DNA from: Leucobacter sp. PH1c
GTDB lineage: Bacteria; Actinomycetota; Actinomycetes; Actinomycetales; Microbacteriaceae
Length of the DNA stretch: 54,533 nucleotides
Assembly (NCBI RefSeq): GCF_000633415.1
Contig: NZ_AYMV01000005.1
Location: 1-54,533, forward strand
Direction of reading: 5' to 3'
In this document: in pieces, positions 48,868-54,533 of the stretch
How positions within the stretch are numbered: the first letter of the stretch is position 1
Layout: every line of letters starts with the position of its first letter
Program-made: the position numbers and the translations under genes
The notes under the pieces: generated by a model
Databases searched by the model: none
Seen by the model: only the letters and a program-made list of their open reading frames with translations
Told to the model about the DNA's origin: nothing

Positions 48868-49973
48868 CGCGGGCTCCGGGGCTGAGCGCCCGGCTGAAGC
48901 TCACGCTCAGCTACGTCGGGTTCCTCATGGTCTCCGGCGTGCTGCTCCTCGCGGTGGTCTGGGCGTTCCTCCTCCGCTACGTGCCGCAGGAGGCGGCCTG
49001 GATCCCGGACGGCTTCATGCCGGGGCGCGACGATCTCGTGCGCGCGTTCCTCCCCGCTGCGGCCTGGGCGCTCGGCTTCCTCCTGCTCCTCGCGGTCGTC
49101 GGCGGGTGGCTCCTCGCCGGGCGCATGCTCGCCCCGCTCGACCGGATCACGGCCGTCGCCCGCGCGGCCGGTGCGGGCGATCTCGACGTGCGCGTCGCGC
49201 TCCCCGGCCCGGGCGACGAGTTCCGCGAGCTGGCCGACAGCTTCGACGCGATGCTCGCGCAGCTCCAGGAGCACCTGGCCGAGCAGCAGCGCTTCGCCGC
49301 GAACGCGTCGCACGAGCTGCGCACGCCGCTCGCGATCACCCGCACCACGCTCGAGGTGGCGCGGCGCGATCCCGATCTCGACGCCGACGCGCTCGTCGAA
49401 CGGCTCTCCGCCGTGAACGAGCGGGCGATCGAGCTGACCGAGGCCCTGCTGCTCCTCAGCCGAAGCGGGCACCGCTCCGTCACGCCCGAGCCCGTCGACC
49501 TCTCGCTCGTCGCCGAGGAGGCCGGCGAGACGCTGCTCGGCCTCGCGGAGGGGCACGGGGTCGCCGTGCGCATCGACGGACCCGTCGTCCACGCGAGCGG
49601 GTCTCCCGCCCTGCTCGGGCAGCTCGTGACGAACCTCGTGCACAACGCGATCGTGCACAACCTGCCGAGCGGCGGCGAGGTGCGCGTCGAGACGGCGGCG
49701 GGCGCGGCGGGAGCCCGCCCGCCCGCGGGCACGGTGGAGATCCGGGTCGAGAACACGGGGCCGGTGCTCGACCCCGAGCTCGTGCGCACGCTCACAGAGC
49801 CGTTCCAGCGCGGGGCGGCGCGCACCCGCGGCGGCCCGCCCGGCGCCGCGCACGGCGTGGGCCTCGGCCTCGCCATCGCCGAGAGCATCGTGCGGGCGCA
49901 CTGCGGCGCGCTCGAGCTCGCTCCGCGCCCCGGCGGCGGTCTCCGCGTCGTGGTGCGCCTCCCGGCCGCCTAG
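48864..49973 (+). CDS. OmpR-type sensor histidine kinase
   Basis: 369 residues from a GTG coupled to the regulator stop. It has two membrane helices (about 13-37 and 62-84) around a short extracytoplasmic loop, then a HAMP domain (LAGRMLAPLDRITAVARAAGAGDLDVRV), HisKA with H150 (ANASHELRTPLAITR) and HATPase_c (NLVHNAIVHNLPSGG, VENTGP and GVGLGLAIAESIV). The small sensor loop suggests detection of membrane or envelope stress. Partner is the adjacent OmpR regulator; signal unknown. It converges on glutamate decarboxylase, overlapping by 4 bp. Confidence 0.92.
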   Translation: MTRAPGLSARLKLTLSYVGFLMVSGVLLLAVVWAFLLRYVPQEAAWIPDGFMPGRDDLVRAFLPAAAWALGFLLLLAVVGGWLLAGRMLAPLDRITAVARAAGAGDLDVRVALPGPGDEFRELADSFDAMLAQLQEHLAEQQRFAANASHELRTPLAITRTTLEVARRDPDLDADALVERLSAVNERAIELTEALLLLSRSGHRSVTPEPVDLSLVAEEAGETLLGLAEGHGVAVRIDGPVVHASGSPALLGQLVTNLVHNAIVHNLPSGGEVRVETAAGAAGARPPAGTVEIRVENTGPVLDPELVRTLTEPFQRGAARTRGGPPGAAHGVGLGLAIAESIVRAHCGALELAPRPGGGLRVVVRLPAA

Positions 49974-51346
49974 TGGCTGAACGCCGGGTGCGCGGTCGGG
50001 TGCGGCAGCGGGCTCGTGAGCGCCTCCAGGTAGGCGGTCTCTTCGCGGATCGCGTCGAGCAAGGCATCGGCGAGGTCCATCGTGAGACCGTTGCGCACCA
50101 CGATCCGCTGCACGGTCTGCGCCGAGAGATCGTCGGGCATGGGGTATGCCGGGACGAGCCAGCCGCGCATCCGCAGCCGGTCGGAGAGGTCGAAGAGCGT
50201 CCAGTTCTCCGTATGGCCGTCCCGCAGCCGCCACGCGAACACCGGGATCGTCGACCCGTCGCTCACGAGCTCGAAGGCCGGCATGGCCCCGATCGCGCCC
50301 GAGAGGTGGAGCGCGATGCGCTGCGATTCGGCCTGCACGTCGGCGTAGCCGGAGCGGCCGAGGCGCAGGAACAGGTAGAACTGCAGCAGGACCTGCGCGC
50401 CGGGCCGTGAGAAGTTGAGCGCGAGGGTGGGCGTCTCGCCGCCGAGGTAGCTCACCCGGAAGATCATCGACTCGGGCAGCGCCTCCGCGTCGCGCCAGAC
50501 CACCCAGCCGAGGCCCGGGTAGACGAGGCCGTACTTGTGGCCCGAGGTGTTGATCGAGGCCACGCGGGGCAGCCGGAAGTCCCACTCCAGCTCGGGCTGG
50601 ATGAACGGTGCCACCATCCCGCCGGAGGCCGCGTCGACGTGGATCGGGATGTCGAGTCCGCGCGCGGCCTCGATCGCGTCGAGGGCGGCCGCGAGATCGG
50701 CAATCGGCTCGTACGCGCCCGTGTACGTCACGCCCAGGATGCCCACGACCCCGATCGTGCGCTCATCGACCACCGCATCGAGGGCGCTGCCGTCGAGCAT
50801 GGGGTGTGCGTCGCTCACCGGGACGAAGCGCGGCTCCACCTCGAAGTAGTTGCAGAACTTCTCCCAGCACACCTGCACGGCGCTCGACATCACGAGGTTC
50901 GGCCGCGCGGTGTCGGCGCCCGCCGCCTCTCGCCGGTGCTGCCAGCGCCGCTTGAGGGCGATCCCCGCGAGCATGCAGGCCTCGCTCGACCCCACGGTCG
51001 AGGTCGCGGGGGCAGCCTCCGGATCCGGCGCGTGCCAGAGGTCCGCGATGATCCGCTGGCAGCGCTGCTCGATCGCCGCCGTCTGCGGGTACTCGTCCTT
51101 GTCGATCATGTTCTTGTCGAAGGCCTCCCGGTACAGCTCGGAGGCCTCCTCCTCCATCCACGTGGTGACGAAGGTGGCGAGGTTCAGGCGGGCGTTCCCG
51201 TCGAGCATCGTCTCGTCGCGCACCGCGTGGAAGGCGGTGAGCGGGTCCATGCCCTGCTCGGGGATGCGGTGCCGGGCGACGGAGGCCGGGTCCCCCGGGC
51301 GCCGGTGCATGGGGTGCAGGGGAACGGGGCGGTCGGCTGCGGTCAC
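49970..51346 (-). CDS. gadB: Glutamate decarboxylase
   Basis: 458 residues from the GTG at 51346, preceded by AAAGGAG. Group II PLP decarboxylase motifs are present: STVGSSEACMLAGIALKRRW, the cofactor aspartate in IPIHVDAASGGMVAPF (D238) and the Schiff-base lysine K271 in SINTSGHKYGLVYPGLGWVVWR (in parts), as well as RVSYLGGETPTLALNFSRPG. Length and pattern match bacterial GadA/GadB. It converts glutamate to GABA and CO2, consuming a proton. An acid-resistance GadC antiporter is not adjacent. The APC permease and SSADH-like genes at 18-21 kb could process GABA. A 96-bp gap separates it from the siderophore-interacting protein gene. Confidence 0.94.
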   Translation of the reverse strand: MTAADRPVPLHPMHRRPGDPASVARHRIPEQGMDPLTAFHAVRDETMLDGNARLNLATFVTTWMEEEASELYREAFDKNMIDKDEYPQTAAIEQRCQRIIADLWHAPDPEAAPATSTVGSSEACMLAGIALKRRWQHRREAAGADTARPNLVMSSAVQVCWEKFCNYFEVEPRFVPVSDAHPMLDGSALDAVVDERTIGVVGILGVTYTGAYEPIADLAAALDAIEAARGLDIPIHVDAASGGMVAPFIQPELEWDFRLPRVASINTSGHKYGLVYPGLGWVVWRDAEALPESMIFRVSYLGGETPTLALNFSRPGAQVLLQFYLFLRLGRSGYADVQAESQRIALHLSGAIGAMPAFELVSDGSTIPVFAWRLRDGHTENWTLFDLSDRLRMRGWLVPAYPMPDDLSAQTVQRIVVRNGLTMDLADALLDAIREETAYLEALTSPLPHPTAHPAFSH

Positions 51347-51442
51347 GGCTGGCTCCTTTGCGCGACGGTGGGCGGGCCGGGACGGCAGCGCCCTCCCCTC
51401 ACGATAGCCCGCGCGGCACAATTCCGGGAGGGTGCGCGGGCC

Positions 51443-52318
51443 CTACTTCTGCCGCCAGTATCCGCAGAAGGTGACGGCCTCGCGGGGCACCCCGAGTGCG
51501 CCGACGAGGTGCTTCCGGCCGCCGCTCGCGAGCTGCTGCTCGCCCGCGACGAAGGCGCGGTGCGGGGCCGGGGCGTCGAGCTCGCGGAGCGCTCGGAGGG
51601 CCGCGGCGCCTGGACGCGCGGCGGGCTCCGCCGCGCGGTCGAGCCAGTGCACGCGTACACCGGCGGGGTGCGCGAGCTCCTGCCGGTCGGCGGAATCCGG
51701 CACCTCGACGATCGCGTCGCCCGTCGCGTCCGCGGGAAGGTCGCGGAGGATCCCGGCGACGGCAGGGAGCGCACTCTCGTCGCCCGCGAGGAGGACGCGC
51801 GGCGCCGGCTCGCCCGGCGCGGCGAAGCCGCAGCCCTGGTCGATCAGCGCGACGCGCGCGCCGAGCGGGAGGGTCGCGGCCCAGGGGCCGGCGATCCCGC
51901 CGTCGTGTCCGGCCGCATCGTGCCGGGAACCGTCGGGGTCCGCGCCGCCCGGAGCCGCACTGCCCGGAGCCGCGCCGCCGTGGATCACGAAGTCGATGTC
52001 CAGCTCGCGCGCGTCCGCCCGGAACTCGCGCACGGTGTAGTTGCGGATCGCGGGCCGGGTCGCCTTCGGCAGCGTGAGGTAGCGGAGGTAGCCGCGCATG
52101 TCGAAGCGCTCGGACATCCGGTCGAAGCGGGTGGCCTCGCCCGCGACGGGGATGGCGAGCCGGAACCACTGGTCGAAGCCAAGGTGGCGCCACGCCGCGA
52201 GCTCTTCGCCCGCGATCGTGACCCGCACGAAGCCGGGCGAGAGACGCTCGGCCCGGGTGACCTGGGCCGTGACGAGCCCCGAGTCTGCGTGGCTGACCGT
52301 GATGTTCTGCGCGGGCAT
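51443..52318 (-). CDS. Siderophore-interacting protein (FAD-linked ferric-siderophore reductase)
   Basis: 291 residues. SIP/ViuB motifs are FVRVTIAGEELAAWRHLGFDQWFRLAIP, the FAD-binding RNYTVREFRADARELDIDFVIHG (in parts), GPWAATLPLGARVALIDQG, ALPAVAGILRDLP and the C-terminal FCGYWRQK. An insert rich in Gly/Ala/Asp (about residues 114-143) lies between the FAD- and NAD-binding halves and looks like low-complexity expansion. It reduces ferric siderophores in the cytoplasm. No siderophore uptake genes are in the window. It faces away from the GntR operon across a 158-bp region with palindromes. Confidence 0.9.
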   Translation of the reverse strand: MPAQNITVSHADSGLVTAQVTRAERLSPGFVRVTIAGEELAAWRHLGFDQWFRLAIPVAGEATRFDRMSERFDMRGYLRYLTLPKATRPAIRNYTVREFRADARELDIDFVIHGGAAPGSAAPGGADPDGSRHDAAGHDGGIAGPWAATLPLGARVALIDQGCGFAAPGEPAPRVLLAGDESALPAVAGILRDLPADATGDAIVEVPDSADRQELAHPAGVRVHWLDRAAEPAARPGAAALRALRELDAPAPHRAFVAGEQQLASGGRKHLVGALGVPREAVTFCGYWRQK

Positions 52319-52389
52319 GAAGCGCTCCTGATCTCGTGCGAATACGGGGGTCCGGCCGCGGGGACGTGGCCGATTCCGAGCCCCGGATC

Positions 52390-52404
52390 AATCATCTGAT
52401 GATT
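52390..52404. promoter_or_regulatory. Palindrome AATCATC-T-GATGATT
   Basis: Perfect 7-bp arms with a 1-bp centre, 71 bp upstream of the siderophore-interacting protein start and 23 bp before the -10 of the divergent promoter. It is a candidate operator for either gene; it does not match an iron box that I recognise. Confidence 0.45.
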
Positions 52405-52412
52405 GCGTCCGC

Positions 52413-52441
52413 TTGACAAGGCCCGCTCCGGTGCTTAGGTT
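52413..52441 (+). promoter_or_regulatory. Promoter TTGACA-N17-TAGGTT for the GntR/ABC operon
   Basis: TTGACA (52413-52418) and TAGGTT (52436-52441) are separated by 17 bp. This is the only clear consensus -35/-10 pair that I found in the window. It drives the rightward gntR gene at 52477. Confidence 0.75.
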
Positions 52442-52459
52442 CATTAGTGAAGTAATGAA
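52440..52459 (+). promoter_or_regulatory. Operator TTCATTA-N6-TAATGAA
   Basis: Perfect 7-bp inverted repeat overlapping the end of the -10 and the transcription start region. Position and symmetry suit autorepression by the YtrA-type GntR protein encoded next. Confidence 0.65.
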
Positions 52460-52476
52460 CCAGGGAAGGAGGGGGC

Positions 52477-52842
52477 GTGTTCGACGACACCCGGCCGATC
52501 TTTCTGCAGCTGGCCGACCGCATCGCCGACGAGGTGCTGCGCGGGGTCTACGCCGCGGGGGAGCAGGTGCCCTCGACGAACGAGCTCGCAGCGCACCTCC
52601 GCATCAATCCGGCCACCGCGGGGAAGGCCCTCGGGCTCCTCGTGGAGCAGGGGGTGCTCGAGAAGCGGCGCGGGATCGGCATGTTCGTCGCCCCCGGCGC
52701 GCGCGAGCAGATCCAGGCGGAGCGCCAGCGCGACTTCACCGAGCGGTTTATCGACCCGCTCCTCACGGAGGCCCGCTCGCTGGGCCTCACCACCGACGAA
52801 CTGATCCGCATCATCTCCGAGAAGGGGGAACCGACCTCATGA
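52477..52842 (+). CDS. GntR-family transcriptional regulator, YtrA subfamily
   Basis: 121 residues from a GTG preceded by GGGAAGGAGG. Short GntR regulator: IFLQLADRIADEVLRGVYAAGEQVPSTNELAAHLRINPATAGKALGLLVEQGVLEKRRGIGMFV (in parts) is the winged helix. A brief C-terminal helical tail follows with no effector domain, which defines YtrA. Such proteins repress ABC operons induced by cell-wall antibiotics. The palindrome overlapping its promoter and the 4-nt coupling (ATGA) to the ATPase gene fit autoregulation. Confidence 0.91.
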   Translation: MFDDTRPIFLQLADRIADEVLRGVYAAGEQVPSTNELAAHLRINPATAGKALGLLVEQGVLEKRRGIGMFVAPGAREQIQAERQRDFTERFIDPLLTEARSLGLTTDELIRIISEKGEPTS

Positions 52843-53762
52843 CCGACATCGCCATCGAGACCCGCGAGCTCAGCCGTCGCTACCGCGGCGCCGTGGCGCT
52901 CGACGGGGTCACGCTCGACATCCGGGCGAACACCATCACGGGCCTGCTCGGCCGCAACGGCGCCGGGAAGACGACCCTCATGTCGCTCCTCACGGCCCAG
53001 GATCGCCCGAGCTCCGGCACGCTCCGCGTCGCGGGGCACGACCCGTTCGAGCGGGCCGAGACCCTCGAGCAGCTGTGCTTCGTGCGCGACAACCAGCGCT
53101 ACCCCGACGACTACAAGCTGAAGCACGCCATCCGGGCGGCCGCGATCTTCTACCCGAACTGGTCGCAGGAGCTCGCCGATCGGCTCATCGAGGCCTTCCG
53201 GATCCCGAGCAAGCCCATCGTCAAGAAGTTTTCTCGCGGCCAGCTCTCCGCGCTCGGGATCGTGCTCGGCCTCGCTTCGCGCGCCCCGATCACGTTCTTC
53301 GACGAGCCCTACCTCGGCCTCGACGCCACGGCGCGGGCCATCTTCTACGACGAGCTGCTGAGCGACTACGTGGCCCACCCCCGCACGATCATCCTCTCCA
53401 CGCACCTGATCGACGAGATGGACCGGCTGCTGGAGCGCGTCATCGTGCTCGACCAGGGCCGCGTGGTGCGCCACGCGGACGTCGAGGAGCTGCGCGGCGG
53501 CGCCTTCCAGGTGGCCGGCCGCGCGGCCGCGCTCGACGCCTTCCTCGCCGGCCGGCCGCTGCTCTCCCGGCGCGGCATCGGCGGGCTCGCCTCGGCGGTC
53601 GTCGATGAGGCGCTCACCCCCGAGACCCGAGCCGCAGCCGCCGAGGCCGGGCTCGAGCTCAGCCCCGTGTCGCTGCAGGATCTCGTCGCCGCCTACGGCG
53701 TGGGCGACGAGGCCGCGGCGGATCCCACCCCCTCGCTCCGCACGGAAGGACACCGCGCATGA
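52839..53762 (+). CDS. ABC transporter ATP-binding protein, YtrB-like
   Basis: 307 residues. Walker A GRNGAGKTT, Walker B ITFFDEPYLGLDATA and H-loop ILSTHLIDEMDRLLE are intact. The signature reads FSRGQLSALG instead of LSGGQ, as in YtrB-type ATPases. After Walker A there is a typical YtrB stretch, FVRDNQRYPDDYKLKHAIRAAAIFYPNW (in parts). The C-terminal 75 residues form a regulatory tail. It is coupled to both neighbours by ATGA overlaps and powers the single permease that follows. Confidence 0.91.
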   Translation: MTDIAIETRELSRRYRGAVALDGVTLDIRANTITGLLGRNGAGKTTLMSLLTAQDRPSSGTLRVAGHDPFERAETLEQLCFVRDNQRYPDDYKLKHAIRAAAIFYPNWSQELADRLIEAFRIPSKPIVKKFSRGQLSALGIVLGLASRAPITFFDEPYLGLDATARAIFYDELLSDYVAHPRTIILSTHLIDEMDRLLERVIVLDQGRVVRHADVEELRGGAFQVAGRAAALDAFLAGRPLLSRRGIGGLASAVVDEALTPETRAAAAEAGLELSPVSLQDLVAAYGVGDEAAADPTPSLRTEGHRA

Positions 53763-54472
53763 ACCGCGTGCTCAAGGTCACCCGGCTGCACCTCAACAAG
53801 CTGGACAGCTTCCTCACCGTGCCCGCGGCGATCCTCGCGATCGTGCTGGTGGTGTCGATCATCATCGCGCTCGCGATCCAGCGGGCGACGGGCGTCGAGA
53901 TCGGCAGCGCCGACTACGTCGACGGCGCGCGGATGAACATGGGCGTGGTCTGGTCGCTCCCCGGCTTCCTCGTCTACTACGGGGTGCAGGCGGTCGCGAC
54001 GACCTACCCCTTCGCGCTCGCCCTCGGCACGACCCGCCGCAACTTCATCCTCGGCACGATGCTCTCGAACGCGCTGCAGGCGGCCTACGTGGCGGTGCTG
54101 CTCGTGGTGCTGCTCGGCCTCGAGCTGCTCACCGGGCACTGGTTCTCGCACACGTACGTGCTCGACACGTACGCGGTGGGTTCGGGGAATCCGCTGATCC
54201 TGGCTGTGACGGGCTTCGTCGGAGTGCTGTTCTGCCTGACAGTCGGCGGGCTCTTCGGTGCCGTGTGGGTGCGCTTCGGCTCGAAGGGCCCAGGCGTCCT
54301 CGGCCTGCTGCTCGGCCTCGCGCTCGCGCTGCTCGTGCTGATCCTCGCCCCGAACCTCGGGGAGATCTTCGCGGGGATCACCCGCGGGGGCCTCGCGCTC
54401 GCCGCCGCCATCGCGATCCTGCTCGCCCTCGTGGGCACCTGGTTCGCGATGCGCCGGGCCTCGGTGCGGTAG
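53759..54472 (+). CDS. ABC transporter membrane protein, YtrC/YtrD-like
   Basis: 237 residues with six membrane helices: about 17-42, 62-82, 100-125, 150-172, 180-198 and 207-230. The N-terminal helix RVLKVTRLHLNKLDSFLTVPAAI is amphipathic. ALGTTRRNFILGTMLSN in the middle is a common feature of these permeases. It forms the channel for the YtrB-like ATPase. In Bacillus Ytr systems more subunits follow, but none is seen here before the window ends. Substrate unknown; a cell-envelope antibiotic response is inferred from the regulator type. Confidence 0.88.
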   Translation: MNRVLKVTRLHLNKLDSFLTVPAAILAIVLVVSIIIALAIQRATGVEIGSADYVDGARMNMGVVWSLPGFLVYYGVQAVATTYPFALALGTTRRNFILGTMLSNALQAAYVAVLLVVLLGLELLTGHWFSHTYVLDTYAVGSGNPLILAVTGFVGVLFCLTVGGLFGAVWVRFGSKGPGVLGLLLGLALALLVLILAPNLGEIFAGITRGGLALAAAIAILLALVGTWFAMRRASVR

Positions 54473-54533
54473 CGCGGGTCCGCGGCCCGGTCCGCGGGCC
54501 GCCGGCCCGCACAGCACTCAGGCGAGTGCGATC

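Noticed and set aside
54518..54533. Possible 3' end of a leftward gene (reading IALA then TGA)
   Set aside because: Only four codons would be in the window, which is too little to support a call.

Overview
The window is very GC-rich, short-spaced, bidirectionally coded DNA of a high-GC actinobacterium. LAATG (sortase E-type) surface anchors, DUF2510 and excalibur domains, Act-holin/DUF3618 small proteins and LysG/LysE point to Actinobacteria. Gene content and style fit Microbacteriaceae, possibly Leucobacter; the genus is inference.

Layout. 1-4.5 kb: the end of an ABC ATPase, a 1245-residue PutA-like protein whose two active sites both look destroyed, and an ElaA-type acetyltransferase. 4.6-9.5 kb: tRNA-Tyr followed by a small integrative element bounded by a 44-bp direct repeat of the tRNA 3' end (4651-4694 and 9426-9469). 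It carries a tyrosine integrase, an ImmA/IrrE-like protease, an XRE repressor, a truncated second XRE gene, and a KmtR/NmtR-like metal sensor with an MFS exporter as cargo. 9.5-16 kb: two divergent cell-wall-anchored proteins (an LRR/Calx-beta adhesin-like protein and an M28 aminopeptidase), an excalibur protein and a PNPOx-family protein. 16-23 kb: GH114 lipoprotein, 2-hydroxyacid dehydrogenase, APC permease, SSADH-like aldehyde dehydrogenase and glycyl-tRNA synthetase. 23-28.4 kb: CPBP protease, HemY-like flavoprotein, three small envelope proteins, uroporphyrinogen-III synthase and an unknown protein.

28.4-54.5 kb is transport and regulation. It holds a nitroreductase; a TetR-AEC transporter pair divergent from an amidohydrolase-NhaC antiporter pair; divergent lysG/lysE; a CitAB-type two-component system divergent from a TctCBA tricarboxylate transporter; a fungal-type cytosine deaminase with CodB permease; a threonine-aldolase-family enzyme; and an ABC-2 exporter with a NarL-type two-component system whose receiver has an unusual insert. 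Next come an intergenic region with duplicated DnaA-box-like elements, an OmpR-type two-component system, glutamate decarboxylase, a siderophore-interacting protein and a YtrA-type GntR/ABC operon.

Genes are commonly coupled by 4-nt ATGA/GTGA overlaps. Many first genes have a -10-like hexamer exactly 6-7 nt upstream of the start codon, which suggests widespread leaderless transcription. The most unusual observations are the apparent PutA pseudoenzyme, the compact metal-export integrative element with phased end repeats, the paired 15-bp-spaced TCCACA/TGTGGA elements at 47852-48126, and the response regulator with about 40 extra residues.
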